A DNA stretch of 64,000 nucleotides from assembly GCF_001542815.1 (NCBI RefSeq), contig NZ_CP006993.1, positions 1 to 64,000 of the forward strand, in the 5' to 3' direction. Both the position numbers and the translations under genes were made by a program. The notes under the pieces were generated by a model. That model saw nothing but the letters and a program-made list of their open reading frames with translations. It searched no databases and was not told the origin of the DNA. Below are positions 51,369 to 59,048 of the stretch, one piece after another. This DNA is from Methylobacterium sp. AMS5 (GTDB lineage Bacteria > Pseudomonadota > Alphaproteobacteria > Rhizobiales > Beijerinckiaceae). How positions within the stretch are numbered: position 1 is the first letter of the stretch; every line of letters starts with the position of its first letter.

Positions 51369-53045
51369 ATGGCCCGCGGGGTCGTCAACGCGCAGCTCGT
51401 CGGGGCCTCGAAGGAGGTCAAGGCGATGGCGCACGAGGTTCTCAGCTACGCCGTCGAGGGCGCTGAGTTTTCAGCGGCCTTCGGGCCGGGCAAGTGGGAC
51501 GGTCGATCCTCCTTCTTCGCGAACGCGACCTGCCGGTTCCCGGCCGGCTTCGCCCACATGCTCCACGCGGAGCTCACGCGCCGCGGCGTGAAGGTCCAGA
51601 TCGCAGCCAACCCGCTGCCGAAGCCCAAGGGCTCTCCGGACGTCCTGAGCGACGAGGAGCGCGACGGAGATCCCCGCTACGCCTATCAGCCCCGCACGAT
51701 CCGGCAGCTGCTGAAGCACGGCCGCGGCATCGCCCAGATCGCCACGGGCGGCGGCAAGTCGCGGATCGCCCGGCTCGGCGCGCGGGCGCTGCGCATGCCC
51801 ACCCTCTTCATCACGACGCGCGGCGTGCTGATGCACCAGATGAAGGAGGGCTTCGAGGAGGACGGCTGGCGCGTCGGCGTGATCGGTGACGGCGAGTGGT
51901 CCCCGGTGCGCGGCATCAACGTCGCGATGGTGCAGACCCTGATGGCCCGGCTCGCCGAGGGCTCGGTCGAGAAGGAGCTCACCGCGATCATCGAGCGCCG
52001 GGCGCGCGCCGAGGAGCAGGAGAAGCTCGACCTCAAGAAGTCCATGAAGGCCTCGAACGCCAAGCCCGGCGACATCCACAAGATGCTCGACCGGCTGGAG
52101 AAGCGCCAGGAGAGCGAGCGGCTCTCGGACGAGGCCCTGGCGAAGGAAGCGACCGCGAAGGCCGATCGCCAGAACAAGCTGCGCGCGACCACGATCAAGT
52201 TCCTGGAGATGATCGAGTTCGTGATCGGCGAGGAGGCGCACGAGGCGGGCGGCAACAGCTACTTCGAGATCCTGCGCCACTGCAAGAACGCCCACTACCG
52301 GCTGGCGCTGACCGCGACGCCCTTCATGCGGGACGACGCCGAGGACAACATGCGCCTCATGGCCGCGTTCGGCCCGATCCTGATCCAGGTCACGGAGAAG
52401 GAGCTGATCGACAAGGGCATCCTGGCGACGCCCTATTTCAAGTATGTGGACACGAGCCCGCCCAAGGCCCTGTTCAAGACCACGCCCTACCAGCGCGCCT
52501 ACAAGGTCGGGATCTCCGAGAACTCGATCCGGAACGCGGTGATCGTCAACGAGGCGATGAAGGGCGTGCGCGCCGGCCTGCCGGTGATGATCCTGGTTCA
52601 GCACAAGGCGCACGGGGTCAACGTGCAGACCGCGCTGGAGACGGCCGGCGCCAAGGTCCGCTTCATCCAGGGCGAGGACAACCAGAAGGCCCGCAAGGCG
52701 GCGCTGGCCGGGCTGAAGACCGGCTCGATCGAGGTCCTGATCGGCACGACGATTCTGGACGTCGGCGTCGACGTTCCGGCCGTCGGTATGGTCATCCTGG
52801 CCGGCGCCGGCAAGGCAGAGGTCGCGCTCCGGCAGCGGATCGGTCGCGGGCTGCGCGCCAAGAAGGGTGTCCCGAATATCGCCTTCATTCTCGACTTCGT
52901 GGACAAGCAGAACACCCATCTGCGCGACCACGCCCGGCAGCGCCGCGGCATCGTCGAGGCCACGCCTGGATTCGCCGAGCGCATCCTGCTCCCGAACCAG
53001 GACTTCCCCTGGCACCTGCTCGTTTCGGCAGCGCAGGCCGCGTAG
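51369..53045 (+). CDS. SF2 helicase (phage UvsW/DEAD-type)
   Basis: 558 residues from ATG 51369, or 565 from GTG 51348 inside the palindrome. Motif Q YAYQPRTIRQLL, motif I ATGGGKS (125-131), motif II GEEAHE, motif III LTATPF, and motif VI QRIGRGLR. A long charged coiled-coil insert separates motifs I and II. Such enzymes remodel forks or drive recombination in phages. Opens the rightward operon. Confidence 0.88.
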   Translation: MARGVVNAQLVGASKEVKAMAHEVLSYAVEGAEFSAAFGPGKWDGRSSFFANATCRFPAGFAHMLHAELTRRGVKVQIAANPLPKPKGSPDVLSDEERDGDPRYAYQPRTIRQLLKHGRGIAQIATGGGKSRIARLGARALRMPTLFITTRGVLMHQMKEGFEEDGWRVGVIGDGEWSPVRGINVAMVQTLMARLAEGSVEKELTAIIERRARAEEQEKLDLKKSMKASNAKPGDIHKMLDRLEKRQESERLSDEALAKEATAKADRQNKLRATTIKFLEMIEFVIGEEAHEAGGNSYFEILRHCKNAHYRLALTATPFMRDDAEDNMRLMAAFGPILIQVTEKELIDKGILATPYFKYVDTSPPKALFKTTPYQRAYKVGISENSIRNAVIVNEAMKGVRAGLPVMILVQHKAHGVNVQTALETAGAKVRFIQGEDNQKARKAALAGLKTGSIEVLIGTTILDVGVDVPAVGMVILAGAGKAEVALRQRIGRGLRAKKGVPNIAFILDFVDKQNTHLRDHARQRRGIVEATPGFAERILLPNQDFPWHLLVSAAQAA

Positions 53046-53065
53046 ATCCAGCTATAGAGAGCAGC

Positions 53066-53266
53066 ATGAGCAACGCACGCAAGCCGGTCGATCCGGTCCA
53101 CTTCTTCGATGCGCGGGGCAATCACGTCTCGCGTCTCGATCGCCTGGAGCAGGAGAACGCCCGGCTCCGGGCCCGCAACGAACGGCTCGTGGCGATGCTG
53201 CGGGCCCTGAAGCGCAAGGCCGCTCTCGCGGGCGACCAGGCTCCCGACGTCACCACCCTTCACTAA
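53066..53266 (+). CDS. Short coiled-coil protein
   Basis: 66 residues; a coiled coil at 23-50 (SRLDRLEQENARLRARNERL). A TATAGA is 13 bases before the ATG. No family recognised. Confidence 0.6.
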   Translation: MSNARKPVDPVHFFDARGNHVSRLDRLEQENARLRARNERLVAMLRALKRKAALAGDQAPDVTTLH

Positions 53267-53321
53267 CCCCTCCCCTGCCAAATTCTGTAGCCCGAACAAG
53301 GGCTTAGTGCGGCTTCCATCA

Positions 53322-53339
53322 TCAGTCAGCAGTGACTTA
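53322..53339. promoter_or_regulatory. Palindrome TCAGTCAGCAGTGACTTA
   Basis: Core 53324-53337, 10 bases upstream of the ATG at 53347, which has no other ribosome binding site. Confidence 0.7.
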
Positions 53340-53346
53340 GCATCCC

Positions 53347-53937
53347 ATGAGCACCACCCTTCCCCGCTACATCGCCCTCTGCGGCAACCCGAAGGCCGGC
53401 AAGACGCTGGTCCAGACGATCCTGCAGCAGGACTACGGCGTCCAGCCGATCGACGACGGGCTCCCCTTGCGCGAGATCGCCGTCCAGCAGTTCGGGCTGA
53501 CCTGGGATCAGGTCTCGACCCAGGCCGGCAAGACCGAGTTCGTCGACGTCAACGGCCAGCCCTGGCAGATCCGCAAGATCCTCGGCGAGATCGGCAACGC
53601 GCTGGAAGACAAGTTCGGCCGCAACATCCTGCCGGCGCTCGCCATCCCGCGCGCCGAGCGTGAGCACCCGGACGCGAAGGCCTTCTCCTTCGGCTCGGTG
53701 CGCCGCGATCAGGGCCTCGTCTACCGGGACCGGCTCGGGATGGTGATCGGCGTCCGGAACCCGCTGGCGCCGCCCACGGGCAACGAGTTCGACACCTTCG
53801 ACGAGACCATCGTCGATTTCTGGATCGAGAACGACGGCGTGAGCATCGACAACCTCAAGCGCGAGGTCGCCGCGGCGCTCAAGCACTGGGACGCGCTGAT
53901 GCACTGCGCCCAGACGATCGCTCGGAGGGCTGCGTGA
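53347..53937 (+). CDS. P-loop nucleotide kinase-like protein
   Basis: 196 residues. Walker A GNPKAGKT (13-20), then a lid-like region around RKILGEIGNALEDKFGRN and basic residues RRDQGLVYRDR; layout resembles phage deoxynucleoside monophosphate kinases (T4 gp1-like). Substrate not deducible. Confidence 0.7.
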   Translation: MSTTLPRYIALCGNPKAGKTLVQTILQQDYGVQPIDDGLPLREIAVQQFGLTWDQVSTQAGKTEFVDVNGQPWQIRKILGEIGNALEDKFGRNILPALAIPRAEREHPDAKAFSFGSVRRDQGLVYRDRLGMVIGVRNPLAPPTGNEFDTFDETIVDFWIENDGVSIDNLKREVAAALKHWDALMHCAQTIARRAA

Positions 53938-54056
53938 TGGCCTGGTTCCGCTTTTGGGTGAACGCCGCCCTGACCGCCCAGGGTCTCTCCATCGCCTACT
54001 GGACGGCTGTCTCGAATGAGGCGGCCGACCTGATCGAGAAGGATCTCCAGCCATGA
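53937..54056 (+). CDS. Small hypothetical protein
   Basis: 39 residues, MAWFRFWVNAALTAQGLSIA then YWTAVSNEAADLIEKDL. Amphipathic or membrane-associated helix. Overlaps both neighbours (TGATG, ATGA). Confidence 0.55.
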   Translation: MAWFRFWVNAALTAQGLSIAYWTAVSNEAADLIEKDLQP

Positions 54057-54754
54057 CCTGGGGAGGCCTCACCGCGACCAACGGGCACGCGGAGCTCGAC
54101 ACCAGCCGCGTCCGGCAGGGCCTCGACTTCTTCGAGGTCCGATCCGACGGCTCCGGCGAGCTGCTGGGCTGGGTCCAGGGCATCGACGGCGTTCAGGTCG
54201 AGCGCGAGAAGTCCGAGCGGATCACCTTCAACACGGTCGATGTCGACGACGAGGACATGAGCTTCGTGGTCGAGAGCGACGAGTTCGGTGCGGTCGAGAT
54301 CCGCGACCAGCCGATCCTGTCGTTCCGGGTGCGCGAGCGCAAGATCACCTACCGCGGCGCCGATCTCGACCAGAGCCCGAAGCCCTACGAGAACGAGACG
54401 CCGCGCTACGCCACCCGCACGCACGGGACCGCCTGGGGCAGCATCAACTACACCTGGCGCGCGCTCGCGGTCTCAGCCGAGGAAGCCGAGCTCCTGTTCG
54501 ACTATCCCGAATTCGTGCCCCACACGCCCAAGCCCAACATGCACGAGGTCGCCGGCCTGCTCGAAGAGGAGCTGTTCCACGGCAAGCTCCCGAGGGCGCC
54601 GCAGCTCGAAGGCGTGAACTACGCAGAAACGGATGCTCACGAGCTTGCTCGACAGATCACGAGAGCCGTGACGAAGGAGCACGAGCGGAGCAATCTCGGT
54701 GGATCGTGGACGCCCTCCTATCCCGGCCGCGCCGGCTCGGGGTTCCAGTCATGA
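54053..54754 (+). CDS. Hypothetical protein
   Basis: 233 residues, beta-rich first 130 (SDGSGELLGWVQGIDGVQVE), then helical with EELFHGKLPRAPQLEGVNYA. Similar in style to uncharacterised phage proteins of this length; no catalytic motif seen. Coupled by ATGA to its neighbours. Confidence 0.6.
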   Translation: MTWGGLTATNGHAELDTSRVRQGLDFFEVRSDGSGELLGWVQGIDGVQVEREKSERITFNTVDVDDEDMSFVVESDEFGAVEIRDQPILSFRVRERKITYRGADLDQSPKPYENETPRYATRTHGTAWGSINYTWRALAVSAEEAELLFDYPEFVPHTPKPNMHEVAGLLEEELFHGKLPRAPQLEGVNYAETDAHELARQITRAVTKEHERSNLGGSWTPSYPGRAGSGFQS

Positions 54755-55233
54755 GCGGCTTCCGCAAGCAGAACTTCTGCGACCTGCTCGATCCGTTCCA
54801 GGAGGAGTTCAACCGGTTCATGCTGGGCGAGCTTCTCGGCAGCGGGGAGAGCCGCGTCGTCTACGCCCAGCCCGACGGCAAGAATCTGGTCTTCAAGGTC
54901 GAGGCCGGCTGGAACAAGGGCGAGTTCCACAACGTCCGTGAGTGGAACCTCTGGAAGGAGCTTGAGGACTATCCCGACGCCCGCGCCTGGCTGGCGCCCT
55001 GTCGCGCGATCTCCGAGGGCGGGAAGATCCTCGCCCAGGCCCGCGTGCGCCCGCTCAAGGGGATCGAGGAGCTCAAGGGCATCAAGATCCCCGACTTCCT
55101 CGGTGACTGCCACTGGGGCAACCTCGGGCACTACAAGGGCCGGATCGTCTGCCACGACTACGCCTACAACCGGGTCAGCGAGAAGGCGGCCCGCAGCTTC
55201 CGGCTCATCAAGAACCGGCGCGAGGACGGGTAG
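54751..55233 (+). CDS. Protein-kinase-fold protein
   Basis: 160 residues from ATG 54751. Shows a reduced kinase layout: Gly loop LLGSGESRVVY (28-38), Lys in NLVFKVEAG (K49), catalytic-loop-like D119-x4-N124 (GDCHWGNLG) and a metal-binding Asp in VCHDYAYN (D136). It could phosphorylate host proteins or small molecules; target unknown. Confidence 0.65.
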   Translation: MSGFRKQNFCDLLDPFQEEFNRFMLGELLGSGESRVVYAQPDGKNLVFKVEAGWNKGEFHNVREWNLWKELEDYPDARAWLAPCRAISEGGKILAQARVRPLKGIEELKGIKIPDFLGDCHWGNLGHYKGRIVCHDYAYNRVSEKAARSFRLIKNRREDG

Positions 55234-55326
55234 CGTTCCGGGTCCGTTCCCTACCCGTTAACCGGGCCTTAACGTAAGCATGGGCGAATCCGCTTGTCAG
55301 CGACTTCGCGAAACGGAAATCCGCCC
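55234..55326. promoter_or_regulatory. parA leader, possible centromere
   Basis: Contains CCCGTTAACCGGG (near-palindrome) and partly inverted GGGCGAATCCG / CGGAAATCCGCCC before the parA ATG. The usual place for a type Ib centromere and promoter; no clear repeat array seen. Confidence 0.35.
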
Positions 55327-56007
55327 ATGCTCACCATAGCTTGCCTCTCCCAGAAGGGTGGCGTCGGTAAAAGCACCCTCACCCGACTGATCGCCCGCAG
55401 CTACGCGGCTGCCGGCTGGCGCGTGAAGATCGCCGACCTCAACACCAAGCAGAAGACGTCCGTGGACTGGGCCTCGCTCCGGATGGAAGCGAACCTGGAG
55501 CCGTCCGTCTCGGCCGAGCCCTTCGCCAACGTGCGCCAGGCGCTCCTGCAGTCGATGAACTACGACCTCATGGTGTTCGACGGCCGCCCCGATTCCGAGA
55601 CCGCGGGCCGTGACGTCGCCAAGGAGGCAGACCTCATCATCGTGCCGACCTCGGTCGCGCTCGACGACCTCGCCCCGCAGGTGAAGTTCGCCCACGAGCT
55701 GATCTCCAACGGCATCGAGCGCAAGCGCATCCTCTTCGTCATCAACCAGACGGGCGAGAGCCAGGTCGAGGTCAACGACGCGCGCGAGTATGTCCGGGTC
55801 GCCGGCTACGGCGTCTGCGAGACCCACATCTCGGCCAAGCCCAGCTACCGGACCGCGCAGAACACCGGCCGCGCCCTGAACGAGACCACCTTCCCCTCGC
55901 TCAATGAGCGCGCCGACGCCCTGATGCAGGAGGTCGTGGATAAGGTCGCCGAGCTCGATCCCCGCGCCTCCCAGCGTGCCTCCCTGATCGCCAAGGTGCC
56001 CGCATGA
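55327..56007 (+). CDS. parA: ParA-family partition ATPase
   Basis: 226 residues. Deviant Walker A KGGVGKST (10-17), Walker A' LMVFDGRPDSET, and Walker B-type LIIVPTSVALDDL. No N-terminal DNA-binding domain, so it is a small type Ib ParA. Forms a two-gene cassette with the RHH protein downstream, and would segregate the phage-plasmid. Confidence 0.9.
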   Translation: MLTIACLSQKGGVGKSTLTRLIARSYAAAGWRVKIADLNTKQKTSVDWASLRMEANLEPSVSAEPFANVRQALLQSMNYDLMVFDGRPDSETAGRDVAKEADLIIVPTSVALDDLAPQVKFAHELISNGIERKRILFVINQTGESQVEVNDAREYVRVAGYGVCETHISAKPSYRTAQNTGRALNETTFPSLNERADALMQEVVDKVAELDPRASQRASLIAKVPA

Positions 56008-56432
56008 GCCGTCTGAAGATCGCCCCGCCTCCCATGCCGGCCGAGCCGGCGCCCGAAGTCGTTCCAGAGCCCGTAGAGGCGCCCTCCCCTGCTCCGGCTC
56101 CCAAGGTCGACGCGCGTCCCTCGCGGCTGTCTGCGGCCCCGCCCAAGCTCGCGCAGGCCCCGATCAACCTGCACCTGCCCAGCGAAGGCTTCGTCGACCT
56201 CAATTTCAAGGTCGAGCCCGAGCTGCGCCAGCGCTTCAAGCTCGAAGCCGTCCGCCGCGGCATGTCGAACAAGGAGCTGCTCGAAGCCTGCTTCACCGTC
56301 TACCTGGAGACGTTCCCCTCGGACGAGCCCATGCCGACCATCAAGCGTCCGACAGCAGAGACGCTCGCCCGGCGTCGGGAGAAGCGGCTGGAGCGCGAGA
56401 AGCGTCTCGAACGCATCCGGTCGCGCCAATGA
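56004..56432 (+). CDS. RHH partition partner (ParG-like)
   Basis: 142 residues. Flexible Pro/Ala-rich head (1-55), RHH domain at about 62-100 (strand VDLNFKVEPE, helices LRQRFKLEAVRRG and NKELLEACFTVYLE), then a basic tail. Overlaps parA by ATGA; matches ParA-ParG type Ib systems. Confidence 0.75.
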   Translation: MSRLKIAPPPMPAEPAPEVVPEPVEAPSPAPAPKVDARPSRLSAAPPKLAQAPINLHLPSEGFVDLNFKVEPELRQRFKLEAVRRGMSNKELLEACFTVYLETFPSDEPMPTIKRPTAETLARRREKRLEREKRLERIRSRQ

Positions 56433-56641
56433 GCGCCGGCCCCGAGGAGATCGACCTGCTGGAGCTGGCCCGCGAGCTCATGCGGCAGTTCACGCCCGAG
56501 GAGAGAACCGAAGTGGTCCGCGAAGCGGACCGTCTCGGGATCTCCGAGGAATACGTCGTCCTCGAAGCCATCCTGCAGCTCGATCTGTCCGAGTTCGCGC
56601 ACGGGGAATTGGGGAGTGGGGAGCCTGGGACCCAAGGATGA
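56429..56641 (+). CDS. Small hypothetical protein
   Basis: 70 residues, helical, acidic (EEIDLLELARELMRQFTPEE). Coupled to the RHH gene by ATGA. Unknown. Confidence 0.55.
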   Translation: MSAGPEEIDLLELARELMRQFTPEERTEVVREADRLGISEEYVVLEAILQLDLSEFAHGELGSGEPGTQG

Positions 56642-56734
56642 TCGCCGGGGATCTGGTGCCTCTCCCAAGGACCGGCCGGAGATGCTGGTGGACACCCGAG
56701 GCATAGCCCAGAGCGCGTGAGTGTGGCTCTAGGA

Positions 56735-56820
56735 CATCACTGTGTCTCAAAAACTACAGTGACAAACGTGCAACGTGATGCGCGCGTGCATCAGTGTGTC
56801 ACGCGCGCATCAGTGTGTCA
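56735..56820. repeat. Short direct repeats GCATCAGTGTGTCA
   Basis: Two perfect copies (56788-56801, 56807-56820), 19 bases apart with CGCGCG between, and a degenerate third (ATCACTGTGTC, about 56736). They start the GG/CC-free block after the par operon. Confidence 0.6.
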
Positions 56821-57198
56821 TGCTTGCTCGTCAAGCACTAATTCGACGCAATGCATAAGAAAACGCTTGAAGTCTGCGAAGTTGTCGAAGCGAAAACATT
56901 GCTTCTGCAATGTAATGTTTTCGTCAAAGTTAAGATCAGAGCATGCATAATGCGCATCGTTAAGCGTGCGCACAACGACGTGATGAAAGCTGTCGTGCTT
57001 GCGTTCGATGCGCACAGCGTCGATGTAGTGAAACTGCATCACAAGCATTTCAACGCGCTCGCTGTAAGCGTCAAAATCGTCGCGCGCGCTCATGTCAGTG
57101 CGATAGTCTGCGAAGCTGTCGAACGCGCTCATCAGCGCTTGCTCTTGCGCGAGCTTGCGTGTCTCAGCGTTCATCTCAGCGATATCTTGAAGCGTCAT
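56818..57198 (-). CDS. GG/CC-free gene, unknown protein A
   Basis: 126 residues with no Gly, Pro or Trp. Begins MTLQDIAEMNAETRKLAQEQ and is otherwise His/Phe/Asp-rich (DSFHHVVVRTLNDAHYACSD). The ribosome binding site is AGAGAG, without GG. ATG 57198 is preferred; the longer frame starts at the promoter. No family recognised. Confidence 0.6.
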   Translation of the reverse strand: MTLQDIAEMNAETRKLAQEQALMSAFDSFADYRTDMSARDDFDAYSERVEMLVMQFHYIDAVRIERKHDSFHHVVVRTLNDAHYACSDLNFDENITLQKQCFRFDNFADFKRFLMHCVELVLDEQA

Positions 57199-57253
57199 GA
57201 CGAAAACTCTCTGTGTTGCTGACAAATGCTTGTCGCATGCGTTCGCATTGCAA

Positions 57254-57274
57254 GTCAATCACTGCTGACTGACT
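57254..57274. promoter_or_regulatory. Palindrome GTCAATCACTGCTGACTGAC
   Basis: Core 57257-57270. On the minus strand it yields TTGACT (-35-like), next to GTTCGCATTG (57241). It also encodes the end VSQQ of the 57259 gene. Confidence 0.6.
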
Positions 57275-57450
57275 TTTTCGAGCTTTTTGCGCGCGCGATG
57301 CTTCGCGACACGCAAGCGCGCATCTTCGTCTCTGTGCGACGCGACAAGCGCTAGATAAGCTTCGCGTGCGCGTTGCTTCTCTGTGCGAAGCTCGCTCAGA
57401 CGCGCTTCGATTGACGCGATTTCAGCGCGCAGAGCGTCAGACTTGCACAT
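57259..57450 (-). CDS. GG/CC-free gene, small coiled-coil protein
   Basis: 63 residues, no Gly/Pro/Trp; highly charged coiled coil (SIEARLSELRTEKQRAREAY). Preceded by GAGAAG. Unknown role. Confidence 0.6.
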   Translation of the reverse strand: MCKSDALRAEIASIEARLSELRTEKQRAREAYLALVASHRDEDARLRVAKHRARKKLEKVSQQ

Positions 57451-57552
57451 AGCGTTTGCTTCTCATGAGAGCGTCGCACAGCGCGTTCGCGCGCTCTGAG
57501 CTAGTGAGAGCGCTAGAGACGCGCGAAGCGTCTCTAGCGTGCGTCTGAGCGC

Positions 57553-58167
57553 TTAGAGCGCGACGTTCAGCGCTTTCGCGAGACGCTTCGTCGTCGTCGC
57601 GCTCAGATTGAGCTTGTAAGCGACTTTGTTCATGTCGTCGCGCGTCTCTGTCAGCACGTCGAACATTTGCAGCGCATTGATGCTAGAGCTTGACTGAGTG
57701 TCAGCAGTGCTTGCAGCGATGCTGCGAGCGTAGCGCGAAATCAGTTGCTCTTTCGTCGCGTCGCACTTGAGCGCGTCGCACAGCGACGCTTGAGCGTCAG
57801 CGTGCGTCATGCTCTTGTCAGCTTTCGTCAGATTGAGAGCAGTCAAGAAAACGTGCTTGCTGTAGACGTTCAGCGCTTCAGCTTTGACAGCAGCGCGCGC
57901 GACGTTGAACACTTTCTCAGCGCTGTAGACGTTGAAACGCTTGTTGCGACGCTCTTGACGATTGATGAAGTCAGCAGCGACGTTCGCAGTGTGCATGACT
58001 TCGCAAACGACGTCTGACGCGAAGTCAGCGCGAAGCGACTTGAACGTCTTGAAAATGTTTTCGTTAGCGTTGTTCTCGCGCTCATAAGCTTCGCGAGCGT
58101 CGAAAGCAGAAGTGAGAGCGAGCTTGTAAGCAGTGACAGCTTCGTTCTTCGCGACGTTGTTGCTCAT
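57553..58167 (-). CDS. GG/CC-free gene, unknown protein B
   Basis: 204 residues, no Gly/Pro/Trp. ATG 58167 has AGAGAG upstream. Residues about 75-180 align by eye with the normal-composition protein at 59424-60332: INRQERRNKRFNVYSAEKVF versus VNRTQHDGSRYNVYAIDKVV, then ADTQSSSSINALQMFDVL versus APTQASSTMQALETLGV. The end KVAYKLNLSATTTKRLAKAL may be a helix-turn-helix. Function unknown. Confidence 0.65.
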   Translation of the reverse strand: MSNNVAKNEAVTAYKLALTSAFDAREAYERENNANENIFKTFKSLRADFASDVVCEVMHTANVAADFINRQERRNKRFNVYSAEKVFNVARAAVKAEALNVYSKHVFLTALNLTKADKSMTHADAQASLCDALKCDATKEQLISRYARSIAASTADTQSSSSINALQMFDVLTETRDDMNKVAYKLNLSATTTKRLAKALNVAL

Positions 58168-58228
58168 GTCTGTGTCTCTCTGTGTTTGTGTGCTGACAAG
58201 AGACAATTTAGTCAGTTCGCATTGAGAG

Positions 58229-58248
58229 TCAATCAGCACTGAGTGACT
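58229..58248. promoter_or_regulatory. Degenerate palindrome with promoter
   Basis: AATCAGCACTGAGT (58231-58244). Minus strand TTGACT then 16 bases then TAAATT, 40 bases from the ATG region, with GTTCGCATTG at 58215. Confidence 0.55.
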
Positions 58249-58442
58249 TTTTGCAGAAAATAGGAATTTTCTTCTGAGACGCATTCTTGCTCTTGACAGT
58301 AGCAAGCGAGCAACACGAGCGTGTGCGCAATCTACATGCGCACAATTCAATGATGCACGATGTATTGCGCACGATTTAAGAGCGCTTGATCGAGTGATGC
58401 GCGAGCGATCGAGCCCGCGCCGCGCCATGGGTCTCTACCGAA

Positions 58443-58478
58443 GCCCGCCCCAAGCCGTTCCTAATTTCCGGAACCGGA
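58443..58478. repeat. 36-bp spacer element, copy A
   Basis: Begins GCCCGCCCCAAGCCGTTCCT; same as copies at 59315 and 60713. Confidence 0.75.
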
Positions 58479-58727
58479 TGGGTCAACGGCGTCCGCCCAT
58501 GGCAGCCCGATCCCTCCCATGGCACTCCATGGGGCACCAATGCGAAAATATCGTCTCAGGAGGCCCGTGGAAGCCCGCGGCAGGCTCCGGAGCTGTCCAC
58601 GGTGCTCCGGACCCTCCCATGGGGCTCCTGCGCGCCCCTGTGCGATCCCATGGGCTGATCGAGCGCAACGATATGGGGCGCCCCTCGCGAGACGCCCCTC
58701 TGTGTGTCGCGCGTGCTGCGCTACCCC

Positions 58728-59048
58728 TTACGCGAACGCTTCCTCGCGCAGCTCCAGTGCTTCGGCGCGCTCGCGGGCCTTGCGGTCGATCATGCGCTTG
58801 CGCTCGGTGCGGCGTCGCGCGATCTCACGCTCCGCATCCTCGACGTAGAAGCTGTCGAGCTCTCCCTCGACGAACTCACGGTAGGGCACGCCCAGGGCCC
58901 GAGCGACACGCATTTCCATTTTCTCCTCTTGGTCGATGATCTTGCTGAGATGCTGCTTCTGGACGTTCGGAGCAGCGGCGAGGGCGGCATTCGTGAACTC
59001 GATCGCGTCGGCGAGGGCGTTGACGACAGAAGAAACGAGATGGCGCAT
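58728..59048 (-). CDS. Small helical hypothetical protein
   Basis: 106 residues from ATG 59048. Helical; VQKQHLSKIIDQEEKMEMRV then a basic coiled-coil end (AEREIARRRTERKRMIDRKA). Normal GC composition. Leader repeats GTGAAGCGCTGCGCTTCG found also before the 60332 gene. Confidence 0.6.
   Translation of the reverse strand: MRHLVSSVVNALADAIEFTNAALAAAPNVQKQHLSKIIDQEEKMEMRVARALGVPYREFVEGELDSFYVEDAEREIARRRTERKRMIDRKARERAEALELREEAFA

Larger units (their letters stand above)
56734..58262. other. GG/CC-free block
   Basis: 1529 bases without one GG or CC dinucleotide, including three genes and their gaps. Borders: AGGACA at 56731 and TAGGAA at 58261. From 58265 to 58412 the sequence is again free of both. 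Confidence 0.97.
58168..58727. other. Composition switch, no gene
   Basis: Left part (to 58412) is GG/CC-poor with the promoter for protein B; right part is GG/CC-rich with six CCATGG sites and the first 36-bp spacer element. I see no gene. Confidence 0.6.

Noticed and set aside
2862..58248. Palindrome as RNA boxB-like antitermination hairpin
   Set aside because: The four central bases vary on the transcribed strand (TCAC, CCAC, GCAC, GTGC, CTAC, GTGG), so no conserved RNA loop; a DNA-binding dimer fits better, though not proved.
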